Below, in pieces: positions 22,865-36,760 of a stretch of 64,000 nt of DNA. The DNA is from Aulostomus chinensis (lineage: Eukaryota; Chordata; Actinopteri; Syngnathiformes; Aulostomidae): assembly GCA_037954235.1 (NCBI GenBank), contig JBBMOA010000004.1, forward strand, positions 5,248,501 through 5,312,500. Direction: 5' to 3'. A program made the position numbers and the translations under genes. Under the pieces are notes generated by a model. It saw only the letters and a program-made list of their open reading frames with translations. It was not told where the DNA came from and did no database searches. Position 1 is the first letter of the stretch. Each line of letters opens with the position of its first letter.

Positions 22865-24179
22865 ATAATCAGCTAATTTCTGAAAACATAATTTTGCCTC
22901 AGCGGACAAATTTTAAATGTTGTTATAACTGAGGAGGTAAATCATCATTCTCCAGAAGCTTAAACATTCTAGATTGTTCAACTTGTGGTTACTTTTAAAT
23001 CAGCAGGTACTCACTAAAAAAAACCAAAACAACGCTCTAATCTTAGACTGAAAATTGTGACAGTTAAATGACACTCGCAACAAGCAACTGCATGGAGTTC
23101 TAGATGTTAGCTGGAAGCTAAAGTGTTAAACCATCAGAATCTGATCACTAAACCACACTTCGTCCAAGGAATGGCAGTAACTTAGAACAAACACTGGACT
23201 AAAGCATGAAGTAATGACACAAAGGTTACACAAATGGCAACTGATAAAAGAAAAGGAGAGAATGATGAGGTAAAATTTAGAGGGAGTGTTAGATTTTATA
23301 GAGGACTGAAGCCAACAGTCTGGGCATGAGAAGCACTGACAACAGGAACTGATACACTGGGGTCTCAGAGGTGTGACTGTCTGCTTTTTTTTCCCCCCTC
23401 CAACAGTGATTCTTTTCTAGACAAACCGAATGCATGCATGTTAAGTGAGAGTGGTGGATTATTCAAAAATAATAAGGCAACTTTGATTCGGCTCCAGTGT
23501 CCTGCTGAAAGTGAAAATACACTATTATAAGTTGTTGTTTTTCACAAGCAACTGAAACTAGAGACCATCTTGTGATGGGATCACACCAGCCACCACGCCA
23601 GTCAACATGTCCACGCTGCGGCCAGTGAGTGCTCAGTCGTCATCGCCACGTTACTCATAGCTCAGGCAGCACCCTCCCTGGAGGTCCAGGTGCTCTTATC
23701 ACATAGGTTTCCTGTCTCCAAACTACAATGACCAGGCAACGTGGAGGAGCCGGTGTCTCCCGCGGGTGGAGAATTTGATTTGGTTAGTGGCGAAGTGCAT
23801 GGCCGCGTAGGCAAGCCGCTTTCCAATTTTATAACTTAAATTTTGTTACAATTTGGCACGCAAAATATCAGGTGGCATTTTATATGCCTCATAATGGTCA
23901 AATGGTGTGGAACTGTAAAAAAAAAACATGTTGCATTTTTATCAGTTTGTAACTGACAAAATATTACTGGAATTTACTGTAATTGAGGTCTGGTCCCTCC
24001 TCTGGTCCCAGTCCAGACTCCCTTCAGAGAACCAGTGGTTTTACTGGAACGGTGTCAGACGGTGCGCTCACTCAGATCCGACTCTGAAGCTCCCGTTGCG
24101 AGCCAAGATTTACGACCTCCTGGAAGGTCCTGCAGGCACGACCAAAACCTGCTGCTCCACTGCAGCGAGAGAAGCCGAT

Positions 24180-24217
24180 GTGGGGGTGGGGGGTGGGGGG
24201 GGGGGAGCAAGGGGGAA
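24180..24217 (+). repeat. G-rich tract, quadruplex candidate
   Basis: Four or more runs of five to eleven G separated by single T or short spacers on the plus strand. Confidence 0.75.
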
Positions 24218-25120
24218 GCTCCTGTTCTGACTGGATGATGAGCTGCTGGTCCCGCCCCCTCCTAGCACAGCGAAGCCACATTTGTGTTTCTCCTCAGCTT
24301 TGTCATTTGTTGATGCTGGTTTCTATATCATCCACTAGTGCAGTAAGTGGAAGTTGTGCTTTGATGACTCCAGCGTTCCTTAACAACAAATATTACCGGG
24401 ACCATCAACGTACAATTACAGATGAACATTTAATGCCCAGGAATTCACATGATGGCGACTTTCTCATACACGGTCCAACCACATATAGTGTTTGAACTAC
24501 AATTTTAAGAATTTTTGTTGTTTGAACAGTGTTGGTCATACATGCTGCTGGTGGCCTCCTAGTGGTGGAAGGAGAGGTATTCTTGTTGTCCTGCTCCGAT
24601 TGCAAGGAGAGGAGGAGTTGCCCGTCTATCTTTTTTTTTTTCTTCCTGGTGCTTCATGTTGGGCGTCACAAACCCAGTCACTTCATCTGTGTGAGCGTAG
24701 AGTTGTCAGACAGCACCGGGGTTTTGTATCTTGGGCTAGTAAAGGCAGCATGGAGGACGGTGACAGGTGACGAGCTTCCCTTCCCGCGTGTGTATCGTTG
24801 ATAAGACTGGAAGCGCCAGAGGCCACCTGCAGGGTTATTCACCTCAAGTTTTGCCATTGCATTGCAAGTGTTAATGTTTTTTGGCCAGTAGGGAAGAGAC
24901 TTTTGTAGCAGCTGCACCTCTGAGAGTGGCCATAAACTTAACACACGTTCTCCAAACAATGTTTCCCTGGAACTACTTTTTTATGTCCTGTAAAGCAAAT
25001 CAGATGAGAGTTGGAAAACAAGGCCGATGTTGTGACTAATGCACTTGGCAGAAATCACTGGCTTCTCTTTGGGTTGTCTTCCGAGATGCCTACCATGGTA
25101 CCCATCCTCACCAGTGTATA

Positions 25121-25127
25121 TACACGC

Positions 25128-25164
<37 letters not shown>
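25121..25164. repeat. (CA)n microsatellite
   Basis: A CA run with two CG interruptions at the 5' end. Confidence 0.95.
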
Positions 25165-25165
<1 letters not shown>

Positions 25166-26439
25166 CACCCCTGAGTGATGGCAAGAGAAAGAGGTGATCT
25201 GAGGAGTGGTGGAGAGGCAAGAAGTGGGAACGTGCGGGGGAACCCCTACTGGGCACGAAGACACATGCCCACACACTCCCACACACCCTTACAGTGTACA
25301 CATACACACACACATACACACACGTGCACACACGTCAGACAGAGCCCTGCAGTCCCACCTTTGACACTAAGCTTCCAGAAGCAGGGAACTCTGGCTCATC
25401 CCCGCTAACACAGACTGGCAGGTGAGGCTAAGCGCCCTCTCTTTTCTCCTCCACTCCTCTCCCTTTCTGTCTGTCTTCCTCTCTTTCTCCACCTCTGTGT
25501 GTGTTTCTTTCTTTACTTTCTCTCCTATTTCTGTTTCCTATATCCATCTGTTTCATTCTCTTACCCCCACCCTCCCCCTATCCTCTCTACTCTTCCCCTC
25601 GGCGGCTGCAGGCTGGGGTTGAACTCATCTGTCAGGATCAGAAAGGGCTGGAGTGACGGGAGACTCCTGTTTCAGCAAGATAAACAGCCAGCACAGATCA
25701 AAATATTCTCCCTTAAACACACACACTCACACTCATACATGCACACCTACACGCATGCACAAAGGCACACACAAAGCGAATGATCCATCTCACACAACGG
25801 CGACGTCAGATTGAGGGTGTTAGCTCCTTGTCAGCTTAGAAAAGGTGCAGCATCCAAATTCAGGAGGCACCTGGTTATTTACAAAGTTAATCACGAAAAA
25901 TTCTGCTCAACTTGGCTTGAGAACGCAGTCGCCTCGTGATTGACGGTGACCGAGCAAAGACGGCGATATGGATCTTTAGAAGAGACAAACATATTTTTGG
26001 ATGAGGCATAGAGACATCTGTATTCACTTTGACTGATATGTTAAGAGCGGCTGAATATCTGAAAAAGCAAACTTCCTCTTCCCCCTTTTTTTTATTGCAG
26101 ACGAGAGCTACTTTAACACTTGCCAAGATGACGACGGTTGCCCAAATGTTCTATTTGATGTTTCAAGCCTCAAGAGCAAGTGGGAGAGAAAGAGAGAGAT
26201 ACAGAGGGAGAGAAATCGAGGGAAAACAGAGAAAATAAACGGCAATAAGAGCGAGGGAGAAAGGGGAGACAGAGAGGAAAAGAACATTAGCTTGAGAGAT
26301 GCCAAGTTCAGTATCTGCCAGCCCGAGGTGTGTGCGGTCCCGGGTGTCGTGGTGGTAGTGGGGGAGGAGGAAGGAGAGGGGAAGGAGGGGTGAGGCAGTG
26401 GGTGTCAGGTATGTCTCTCTTTCTATCTGAGCACTCCAA

Positions 26440-26730
26440 CATGCGCTTTTTGCTGCAGCTGCTGCTTGCCCGGATAACAAATCATTCCCTACAGCGCCTT
26501 CTGGTAACCTCGTCATTCCCGCTAATAACATTTGGAGATGCTAAGCTTGTAAATTAGCGAATCTGGACCGAGGAGATATTATTTATGCTTGTCTCCCATC
26601 CTGAAAGACTTGTCTTGATGGGTAAATTGTGTTTAATTCTTGGAGGAAGCCATTTTTTTTCCGCGCCCCAGCGTGAGATGAGATTAATCCCTTGACAACC
26701 TTTGCGGGCGCACTTCAAAATTGCTCCCAA
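26440..26730. promoter_or_regulatory. Candidate conserved element
   Basis: Repeat-free complex sequence with CCCGCTAATAACATTTGG, GTAAATTAGCGAATC and GATATTATTTATGC. Judged by texture and homeodomain-like cores only. Confidence 0.3.
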
Positions 26731-29700
26731 ATGTCAACGCCGCCGCTGCCACCACCGAGATTTGTGGAGGGCGGAAACAGGGAAGAAACAAGCAGAAATG
26801 GGGACACGTCCAACTCACATGATCCTCCCCTATACGCACATTCTCTAAATGTATTTTCTTCTCAGAGAAAAATAAAACACACAAACTCCAGGCACAAGCC
26901 ATCACCCGCCCACGTGCACAGACACACACCTTGCACCCTCCTATAGATTATGTTCTTGTTACACTGACACACACATACAGTCGCAACTAAAACTGTATCA
27001 CTTCGAACTGTTTGAGCGGCGACAGCAGACATTCACACAGTTGTCCTAACACACACACTTACAGCTTGTTCCCCAGATTGCCTTTTACTAATTTGTCCAC
27101 TCGGCTTTGATTTAATGTTTTGTTATTGCTCCTGGTGAAAGGACACTTCAAGATTTATTCACCGATGGGCTGCAGAGGCCTCATCGCCTCAAGTTGCTTT
27201 TCTTTCTCCAGTTCTGACACTTCAAGCCAGGATGCTTCAAGAAGCGTCCGTAGGCTTCTTATCTCATCTCTCCGTCTGGATTTTTAGGATAAACTGACCT
27301 GATGAGTCCTGGTGCTGGTCCAAATTACCCTGCAGCTTCTAGATCAGCTTCCCAGAGCGAGGGGATACGCAGCGGGGGTATCACTTTCTTAATGACCCAG
27401 AGAGTGGCGGACATACCAAGTGTCAACACACATCCGTCTCCTCCTCTTCTGCCTGGGTTTGTTTCTCTCCGTGTGGTCTCATCACTGCGCTCTTTCCTGG
27501 TTATTGTGTTCTCACTTTGCAGCTGTGGGTCGCAGCGAGGAAAACCAAACACAACATGAAAACACGTAATTAGACTGCAAATGTCTCATGATATTCTAGG
27601 ACTTCACAAGCCGGTTTCCCCTGTGCTCTTCTGCCTGTTGTCCTCTGTGCTCTGCTTGTTATGTGTATCCATATGCTTGCGTGAGTTGTGTATTATCATT
27701 ATTGAGGGGGGGGAGGGGGGTGGCAGCAACTTCACGGTAGTAAAAACACTTGCTAGTTCATTTCACACCAGCGTGTGAAGAGTTCAACATGAGCCGCTGC
27801 TCAAACAATGAGCTTTAATGTGTTAAAAATGAGCCGCAAAGTGCTGTTACACAAAGTTCCACGAACATCTGACCGGCAAAGTCAAACATGAAACGACACG
27901 CGTGGCTGTTTTCATGCAACAAGTCATTTCTGGTAATTACAGTTATTTGTGGCAGCAGTCTCTACACACCAATTACACCCGTCTGATGGATGTCTGTGAG
28001 TGAGCGCATCTGAGGGGAGGGGGGACCCCCACATTAAAACACAAAAATACAATTTGATGAGACAATAATTTTTTTCATTTGTCAACTTTCCCCCTTCAGC
28101 TTTCATAGCAGGAAGTTAACCTCTGACCTCTGCTCAGAGAGGATTAGTTGATGTCCATCGGGCCTCATCCAGCTCAAATTCTGCAAGGACACGATCATTG
28201 TGACCGTGTTTATATTTGGCAGAACTTTGATGAAATATGTTACATGATAAAAAAAAAAAAAAGGGGGGGGGGCTTTAAAGTTGTTTTTGCCGAGCTGAAG
28301 AGATTTCATTTAAACAGAACATAATCCACAAGCTGAATAACAAGCAGACATGTTCGCTCGATCGCTCGCTCCTTCTCTCTCTCTTTCTGTGACACAGGTA
28401 CATAATGTCTGTCTGTCACCGTCTGAATGTAGGCTGCAGATCTGGCAACAAGCACTTCATGAGCTTACACACACGCAGAAAGAGCTGTCCTCTTGCACAG
28501 TAGTGTTTATTTATCAGAACATTTGGAGACGGCATACTTCTGTCTGTAAATTGACAGCTTGGCACGGCGCTGAAGGGAAAAGCTCACTGGACTGCTGCTT
28601 CACTTCAAGACGGATTGAGGAAGCAAAATATCTCACTGATTAGGACGGTTACTGCATCCTCCATGACAGTTTACTCCAATTTATCAGTGACATACTTTCT
28701 CATAAACCTTACAGTTATTTCATAGTCAAATGTAATTTCTTGTCTCTATCTAGATATTAATGTAGTGTTGATCTGTAAAACATTAATAAGCCATTAATTA
28801 CACAATATTACAAAATGATTTATTGAACGCTGGTTGTACTGTTGATTTGATACTCAGAGGTTGACGAATAATTTCATTTTCTATCACCTGATGAAGCAAT
28901 GCAATGTAATATCCAGTATGCGTATGACACGTGAGCGTGTCACACACGTTTGAAGAACACAGGTTAAGTAAGCTCTGATGTATTTTCACATAATTGGAAC
29001 GAAACGAATTAAAGTTTCAGAGAAATTTACAGAATGAATTCGGTTACAATGAAATTTTGATAATTTCCAGCTTGAAATTTCAGATTTAAGTTGTTTTGAT
29101 GACAGTAGAAATGCTGCTCGGAGAAGTTTTAGTTTCTGGGTAATTAATCCTTCACTCTGTCAACCCAGAAAAAAAATTTAAATACTGTCTTTCAGTTGCA
29201 GCTGCTAAAGTCTCATGTTTCCCAGTGCAGCTTTAAGATTCACGCAGTTGTTTGGAGATGTATGAAGTGCAGTAGCAGATTCAGGCAGTGAACCCTTCCT
29301 GGGGTATACGCTTACCATCATCCTTGTGTTGTTATAGATTGTTTACACCATTTCAAGATTATTTGTACTTTTACTGGAGAAAACTGTTCTCTTTTAAAAA
29401 TCATATTCTTTCTTGTTAAACTGGGGTTGGATAATGACTGTTTGACTTTGATGTGTGAATCCCATACCAGGTTGTTTTTTCTTTGTTTTTTTTTTTTTTT
29501 TCATCGAACTTCCTTCGTGGTTTCTTTTATTTGTGGATGAAGATCAGGACTAAGAGGATCAGTGTGTTTGTCCGGTTCTCAAGCCGACACGCCGATGTGG
29601 CTTGTGACCAAACAGATCATGTTTTAATGTGCTACGTTCATGTCAACTGTGATATTTTCACTGCAAAAACTACCAAGAACAATCAGGTTTAAGTCCGTCA

Positions 29701-30265
29701 TCGTCTAGAATATTTTGGACCTTCTTATGCTGTCAAAGAGAATTAGAAGTAGCAGCACCGCACTGACAGATTTTAAAATCATTAGTTTGAAACAAGTTTG
29801 GGTGTATCTCAGGCTAATACAGAGTTAAAGCTCAGTGAGACGTTTCCTGGTTGCGAGCGAAGCTATCCCACAGACCTCCAGTCTTTGGCTCCGTCCTCTG
29901 TCGGAGTCGAGCTCTCTGCTTGTGTTTATGGAGCTGTGTTTTGTGGTCAGAGTGGTCTTTCAGTTGTCCCTGAGGCCCAGTAAAGAGTCTCACCACAGGG
30001 CTGCTTAGCCACACTGCACTCCGACTACAATACCAGAACTCACACATCTGTCTAGCAGCAGCATGTCGGAGCTCCAAATTTATGTCCGGTAACCAACGGG
30101 ACATTGGGAAGACTGGAAGTCTCGCTGAGTAACTTAAGGTTTGCAGCGTGTTCAGGTTCAGGGCAGTTGTTTGGGTTTTGCGGTACAATTCATCACTGTA
30201 GATAACTTCCTTTCTGTGGGTGTTAGTGCTCAAATTGTTTATATTAAGATAGATCGTGTGTGTGT

Positions 30266-30363
<98 letters not shown>

Positions 30364-30658
30364 CTCAAAGTCTTTCGCTCTGCAAATGCTCTCCATATCC
30401 AGTGCGTAAAACAAGTTTGTAATTTTTCAAATGTTCAAATTATTCCGCAATCTATTATTTGTAATGTTTTGTTTTTTTCAAATGTTTGAAATGAAACCTA
30501 ACGAGGTAATGGTGTAAGAAAGCTTTTCTTTATTCAAGAGGCATTTCACTTCCATGGAGCATTCATTTAAATTCGTTTAAAGCATTTCAGAGAGAGATTG
30601 GAATTTCAATGAACATCAATATTCTGAACATTATATTGTTCTGAATCATTCTCTCAGA

Positions 30659-30693
<35 letters not shown>

Positions 30694-30700
30694 GTGGCCT
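26731..30700. other. Intergenic, no gene seen
   Basis: Mostly unique AT-rich DNA. It includes G-runs near 27706-27722, an A/G run at 28248-28271, a T run near 29488-29502 and the large GT repeat at 30256-30358. Confidence 0.6.
30256..30358. repeat. (GT)n microsatellite, about 103 bp
   Basis: About 50 GT units with a single A interruption at 30271. It is the longest uninterrupted dinucleotide run in the window. Confidence 0.97.
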
Positions 30701-30990
30701 TGTGTCGCGGCTATGATGGCTAACACATGCCGTTTAAACAATCACTCCAATCCCTCCTTATCTTCAGGAGTTATGGGCCTAAATCTACTCATAATACACA
30801 GCTCACTGAGGGTGTAATCCCTGGGAACATCGGAATAAATCCATGTTATATCCGCTGCAGGCAGACTAGCGGCCAGAGCCAGGGCCATTATGGTGGGCTG
30901 AGGAAGAGGAGGAGGTGGGTTAGAGAAGGGCGCTAATGGGTCGTCTATGAATTCATATTAACACCAAGCCATTAGGACACCTCCATCCAG
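30701..30990. promoter_or_regulatory. Candidate conserved element
   Basis: A complex block just after a CA run, with AAACAATCACTCCAATCC, GTGTAATCCCTGGG (OTX-like TAATCC) and TTCATATTAACACC. No simple repeats. Judged by texture only. Confidence 0.3.
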
Positions 30991-31230
30991 GAAATCCCTC
31001 TGACCCTCGTGATGCAGCAGCTGTTGGAAGTTGAGAATTTAAACCGACAATCCCTCTGCTATCACGTCTCTTCCTGACTCGCTTCTTTCCTGTGTTTTTC
31101 TCCCTCTCGCTACCACACTGTGGCTGGATTGTCCTGGATTTGTCCCAATCGAAAAAGTCTTAACAATTCCACACAGGGCCCAGGGGGTAGGGAGACAGAG
31201 CCAGCTGGTCATATTTGGTTGCAACGAGAG

Positions 31231-31252
31231 GACACGCACGCACACACGCACG

Positions 31253-31317
<65 letters not shown>
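31231..31317. repeat. (CA)n microsatellite
   Basis: CG-interrupted CA units passing into a pure run of about 29 units. Confidence 0.97.
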
Positions 31318-31319
<2 letters not shown>

Positions 31320-31689
31320 ACTGAAGAGGACAAATACGTGACGACAACCAAAGAGGGCAGTTCGTCTTTCACGCAACCTCAGCAACCTCGTCTAAAAATA
31401 AAGAATGATTCCAAAAAAACAAAGCTGGCAATACGAAGTAGATCTCAACTGTGATTCAAAGTCAACTGTCAGGACACATGGCTGTCTGCTGCGTGGCTTG
31501 TGGCGTTGCCTTCGCACATGCCGGGGAAATCCTTCAAAAAAAAAAAAAAAAAAAAAGAAAACTCCAGAGCAAAGAGAGGAATAAGTGGGCTTTTAAATCT
31601 TGGAGCAAAATGAAGTGACGAGGCGATCAAATTAAAACTGCAAACTTGAGCACTCTCTCTCTTTCTGCCTTCCTCAGCGGGTGTCTGTG

Positions 31690-32100
31690 TCTCAATGCCT
31701 TTGTGTCCCAGGCCTGAGCGAGCAGCCAACACAGCCATCTTAGAGACTGGGGGGAAAAAAGAGGCCCCTGGGCTCTTGGGCTCCTTGGCTGGACGACAGT
31801 TTCCTGGCCTGAAGGGGTCAGCGGTGGGCTGTCTGAGAAACTGGCAGCCACTAGGGTTCCAGAGGGGATGTTTTTGGGAGGGTATCTTGTGGCTGGTTGG
31901 CATGAAGCGGACACTGATAGATTCCAAATAGCGTTGTTCCTGCCAGGGCCTGCTGAGCTCTTACACATTACGCTACACACAGGAAACAACCAGAGGCACC
32001 GGAGGCCTGGAGCTATAAAGCCCCTGACAGATTCATAAGAAAACCATAGGGTGCCTTATTTATTTAGGGTGTCTGTCCTGTAATGTTTCCCTACTCTCAG
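31690..32100. promoter_or_regulatory. Candidate conserved element
   Basis: About 400 bp of balanced, repeat-free sequence that stands out from its surroundings. It includes TTCCAAATAGCGTTGTTCC and GCTATAAAGCCCCTGACAG. Open frames here are on the minus strand and unrecognised. Could be regulatory or an unannotated exon; only comparison can tell. Confidence 0.3.
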
Positions 32101-35100
32101 TACTCCAAATAATTATATCTTACAACACGGGGTATCGAGAGTATGATTCCTAGTAGAAAACCAACTTCACCAATCTCTTGATAATTGCTTGAAAGAATTT
32201 CCCAGAACTTATTTGGTTTCCACTCATGTTTGTTCTCCATAACCCTTTCAGTGCTTAGCGGTGCACACTGCTAATGTACCGCGTGTTTCTTTCACATCAG
32301 CATGCCCCATGTTGATGGGTTGTGACGGATACAGCTGCTGAATCCAGTGAACAGTTTGTTCTCTCTTGTGTGTTCCTTTGGAACATCAGCAGTGACGGGT
32401 CTTCCTTTTATCTCCAGTCTTGTGTTGCATCGTGTCCTTGACTTCCTGAAAGTCTGATTTCATTTCGGCATTTCCTGCCCTGTTTGATTATTTTCATGTA
32501 TCAGGTGTCTCTGACCCGTAGACATTAACATCTTTTCACTGGTATTGTGAGAATTCTACATCCACAGAACTCTTGGCCCTGTTGGGTTCATTTGGGCAGA
32601 CGTGGGAGGTCCCGTGAGACCTGGATGAGGAGACGATCTCTGTAAACTTCCAAACAAATTCCAGTGCAGTTGATTGGTGGTGAGAACAGTCTGAACATCA
32701 GCAGTTGCTCTCCTCAAGTTTGAGCTCAAGTTTGTGTCAAAGATATGTGCAAAAAATAAAAAAGACCTTCTTAGACCTGATCCAGGATTGTTCCAAAGGA
32801 TCCTAAATATAGATGGGGACGATTGTAGGTTTTGATCAGCTCCAGGATGCTTTGTCCTGAGGCCAGAGGAGAGGCTGGTGCGGAGCGTGTGGCTACGTTA
32901 CAATTTGACATCACATGTTTCCTAAATGCCATCAGCTTTTGTCGCTATGATTCCCTGAAATACCACCAAAAATTCATGAAGCGCAAGTTTGGAATAAGTT
33001 TATAAGAAATGTAGAGGACGATGCAGAATGTGGCGAAACACTACAAGAATGTGTAGATCCACACGTGGGGCGCGAGGTTCTGAAAGAACCCCGAGACCGC
33101 CGTTTCTGTTGTAACACATAACTGCTGTTGTTGTCGCGCCTCTGCCTATCAACAGTGCTCACATTGAGGATTAATTGATCTGCATGTGCCTCTTATTCAA
33201 TCCACAATTGCATCATTATGTGTGACACTGCAACAGATATTTCCTCTCACAATATGGAACAGATAAAAAGGCCTGTACAAAATCAGACACTCGCCATGAA
33301 ATTGGATACGAAGGTATTCAAATAATAATGTAATAATGATAATAACGTTGTATACATTCCTACTTTCATGTTATTTTCTGCCACTTCTTCATCAGTCTGT
33401 TGACAAAAACTAAATGGCATTGGCATGTGTGTGTCCGGCGTTGAGGCATTTGTCCCCTGGAATGTGAGCGTTCCGGATTTCTATCACGTTGGTGGCAAAA
33501 TCCGGTAGTTAGTGCCTGTATATTAACGTCAGGTGATGGTGGATCACGTACCTGCAATGAGAGTTTGAGCCCCAGTGAGTGAGTTCAGCGCTGAGGGTGG
33601 GCGAGTGCATTGATATGCTACAGCTCATTGATGACTGCTATTGTGATGATGAGCAAAAGGCTGTGACTAAAGCAGCAGTTTCTCCTTTTAAACTTCAACT
33701 AATGCATTAACAACACAATCTGAAGCAGCCTGTCAGGATGAGACCGACTGCTATTGTGCGTGATTGTCTTAGAGTGGACAGCTCACCTGAAAAATTCAGT
33801 CTTTTTTCTACTCGTGACAAGAGAGGTTGCAGGAAGGTTTCTTTAGTCCACAAAACACAGCTGCAGTTTAACAGGAAAAGGTGTTGCTGTAGTTTCCTAA
33901 ACAATCAAAGTAAATGGGGCCTAATCCCCCCCCCCAAAAAAAATCATGATAAAAATCATAAAATGCCTCCCTACTGCTTGTCCAAAGTGATCCGAGTGTC
34001 CTGAAGCCATGCTATGTTGTTTTTCCGGCACGTTCTTGCCCCACTGTTCACCCATCTCTGCGTGGCCAAGGGGCGAGTGGATGAGGACTAAATTGTCACT
34101 TGAGGGTGAACTCTGCTTGAAAGTATCTCACAGTCATTGAGAGTTTGAACTACTTCACCTTTTTTTAAAAATAAATTTGCGTTCGAGAACTTGACGTTTC
34201 TTTTAACTTTTCCGGAACTAATTTACAAATCTGTCTCATGTCATCTATTATTTTCTCCATTCTTATTCCCTACTTCATTTGCATTTCTTCATCCTTTTAT
34301 GTACTTACCCTTTTGCTTTAATGTCCCCCAGAAATCTTTCCCTATTTGTCTCACCTCTGACTTGTTTGATTCCTCAGCGTGTCCCCCTTTAATCCCCCTG
34401 TCTCCTTCATAAACCCTTCTTACCCATCTCCCTCCACTTATTCCTTTTACCCTTGTCCTTTTGCGTCTTCACATTTCCATATCCCTGAGCTGCTTCCCTT
34501 GTCCCCTCACTTCCAGCCTGTTGTATTCCCTCTCATCCGTTTATCACTGGCCCTTGTTCTGTTAATCCCTGAGGGTTTTGTTTATTTGTGTTGGAGCTGC
34601 TTTTACAGCTTGCGACTGACCCCACCTATTTTCTCACCACTCATTTGAACAGCAGGGCTGCTTTGCAGCTACTCCACCAATTAACATAGCATTAGCATAA
34701 TATTTGCATGTGTGCATTAGGGTGTTGATGGGGAGAGAAAATAACAGTTTTACATGTTTTTTTCCTTGTCCTGGAAAATATATATTTCACGGAATGACGT
34801 TAATACAGCGCCCACAGGCTTCTTTATCTCACTTGCATGCTAGTAATCAGCAAACAACATCATGTTTTTCAAGTTTGCTGTGAAAAGTTGTGCGTCTCTT
34901 ATGTGATTGGCCCTCCCACACACTAACATCTGATCCATCAGTTCTACTCCTCCTATTTGTCATATCACGATTAGGTTCTCATCAAGCTGTTATGTAAATG
35001 TCAATCCTTGTACCTCCGATGCTCCGTCACCTCCACTCTGCTACTAACGCTGAAGTTTTATAAATAGGCCTCTCAACAATTTAGCTGGAGTTTTGTTGTG

Positions 35101-36580
35101 TTTTTGCCGGAAGAAACTTTTAGTATTAAGGTCAAAGGTGAACAGGAGAGGAAAGGGAGAAGAAAGCCACCTAACAAAAAGGAAGGTTTGTGAATGAAAC
35201 TTTATCAAGAAAGTCATTAATATGCACACAGATGACGGGAAATTAGAATAAATGACACATTTTGACACATGGGGAAAGAGGGGCAAAAGTAGGCCAGCCG
35301 CCACCGCCGATGCAGCCAGTGAGTGTTTCATGTGAGAGCGGCGTCTCAGCAGCGGGGCGATGTGTCAGAGGCGTCAAGCCAGTCTCCCTGTCTTGATCGG
35401 GGATCCGCCTGCGGGCCCTGGCTGTTCTGCTGCGTGCCACGCCTGTCCCTCACACACCGCCGCTCTCAGATCTGTCACATTAGGCTGTCGCTCAAACACT
35501 GACGGTGCTTTGTGACTGTTTGTCTCGTGTCACGCTGATTACTTTGACTGAAGGAAGTGGATGAGAACTCAGGAAGTCACACCTGTGATTATCGGTCATT
35601 GGCCGCTTCAAACATTTCTTCTGTCTAAGCCAAAGTGTGTCAGAAACAACACATGCAGCTGATGAGCATCGTCTGTGGTGTTTGTATGCAAAGACTGAGC
35701 CGTGCCAGCGCTGCCATGTGATCATGTGCTGTACACATTAATCCTGCGTTAAACTACTCACTTAAATCTCAGAAAATAAAGTAACTGTTTGGTCATCTGC
35801 CAAAATACTAAAATATATATCTTATATACCATATGCGTGCATATTTATATTTTATTTTGCATCTCGGGCATCATGTAACTTCACTTTTATGGTTTGAGTG
35901 CAGGCACTTTCTGATGAGAGATTATTTTATGGACTCTTAATGCATCATCCACCTAATGGTAACGGTCAGGCCTCTTTTTAGCATCCTTGAGAATGACGAG
36001 TGACTGATGACATAGTTGGAACAATTTTTGCAGCTTAAGTATTTTCACTGAAATCATTTTTATGAGACTTTTATGACCGCCTTTCCTCGGTGAATGATTC
36101 TGCAGCTCGTGTGTACATTAGTAGGTTAGACAGGTGATCATAGCAGGACCAGAGATGAGGGAATCAGGCAAATGAATCACAGAATCACACCGTGTGTTAT
36201 CAATTATCAAACCTCTTTTTAAAATCCTTTTTCCAGTTGTTCAGGAATAAAGAAGCTTTTAAATTGTGCCGCACAAGTAAAAACTCAAAACTTCCCTCAA
36301 ACTTTTTTAATGTAAAGCTTCTAGAGCTCCACATCATAATGACAAATCATACAAGTTAAAATATTGTCGTTCATATATGAAGAATCGAATAAAACAGGTA
36401 TTCTATTTTTCGTTGCTGTACGTATAATTATAATATCAAATCTGTTTTTCCTGTAAGCCTCTCGGCTTCTATTGCTCATTTTAATTCTTTTTAACTCTCT
36501 GCATGTCTTCCCTCCCTTTCATTGAGTTCTGAATGGCGTCCTCTCACACTACAGTACATAGTGTATTTATATATAATATC
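32101..36580. other. Intergenic, no gene seen
   Basis: Unique AT-rich sequence with a pyrimidine-rich stretch at 34200-34640. A more GC-rich block at 35280-35480 has no identified role. Confidence 0.6.
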
Positions 36581-36760
36581 TAGCAGGCCTGTTGGCCCCG
36601 GCTGCTCTGCTGCACTCAGCTCTCGAGCTGCTCTTGTCTCTGTGTAATCCCTCCTCCTCATGAATACATTAACGCCGGAGCCTTAAACTCAGCTTAGCTG
36701 GCGGCTCAGCGTCACAGCACATCCTATTACGGACTTTAAATCATTAATGTGACATCGTTT
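36580..36760. promoter_or_regulatory. Candidate conserved element
   Basis: Complex sequence with GTGTAATCCCTCC (OTX-like), GAATACATTAACGCC and TTTAAATCATTAATGTGAC. Judged by texture only. Confidence 0.28.

Larger units (their letters stand above)
22880..26440. other. Intergenic, no gene seen
   Basis: Contains a strong G-rich tract at 24180-24217, a (CA)n run at 25121-25164, and dispersed CA-rich stretches to 25780. No coding signal. Confidence 0.6.

Noticed and set aside
29832..30368. 178-codon open frame starting with alternating His-Thr
   Set aside because: It is a translation of the long GT/CA repeat run into flanking non-coding DNA. Many other frames with Cys-Val or His-Thr polymers are the same artefact.
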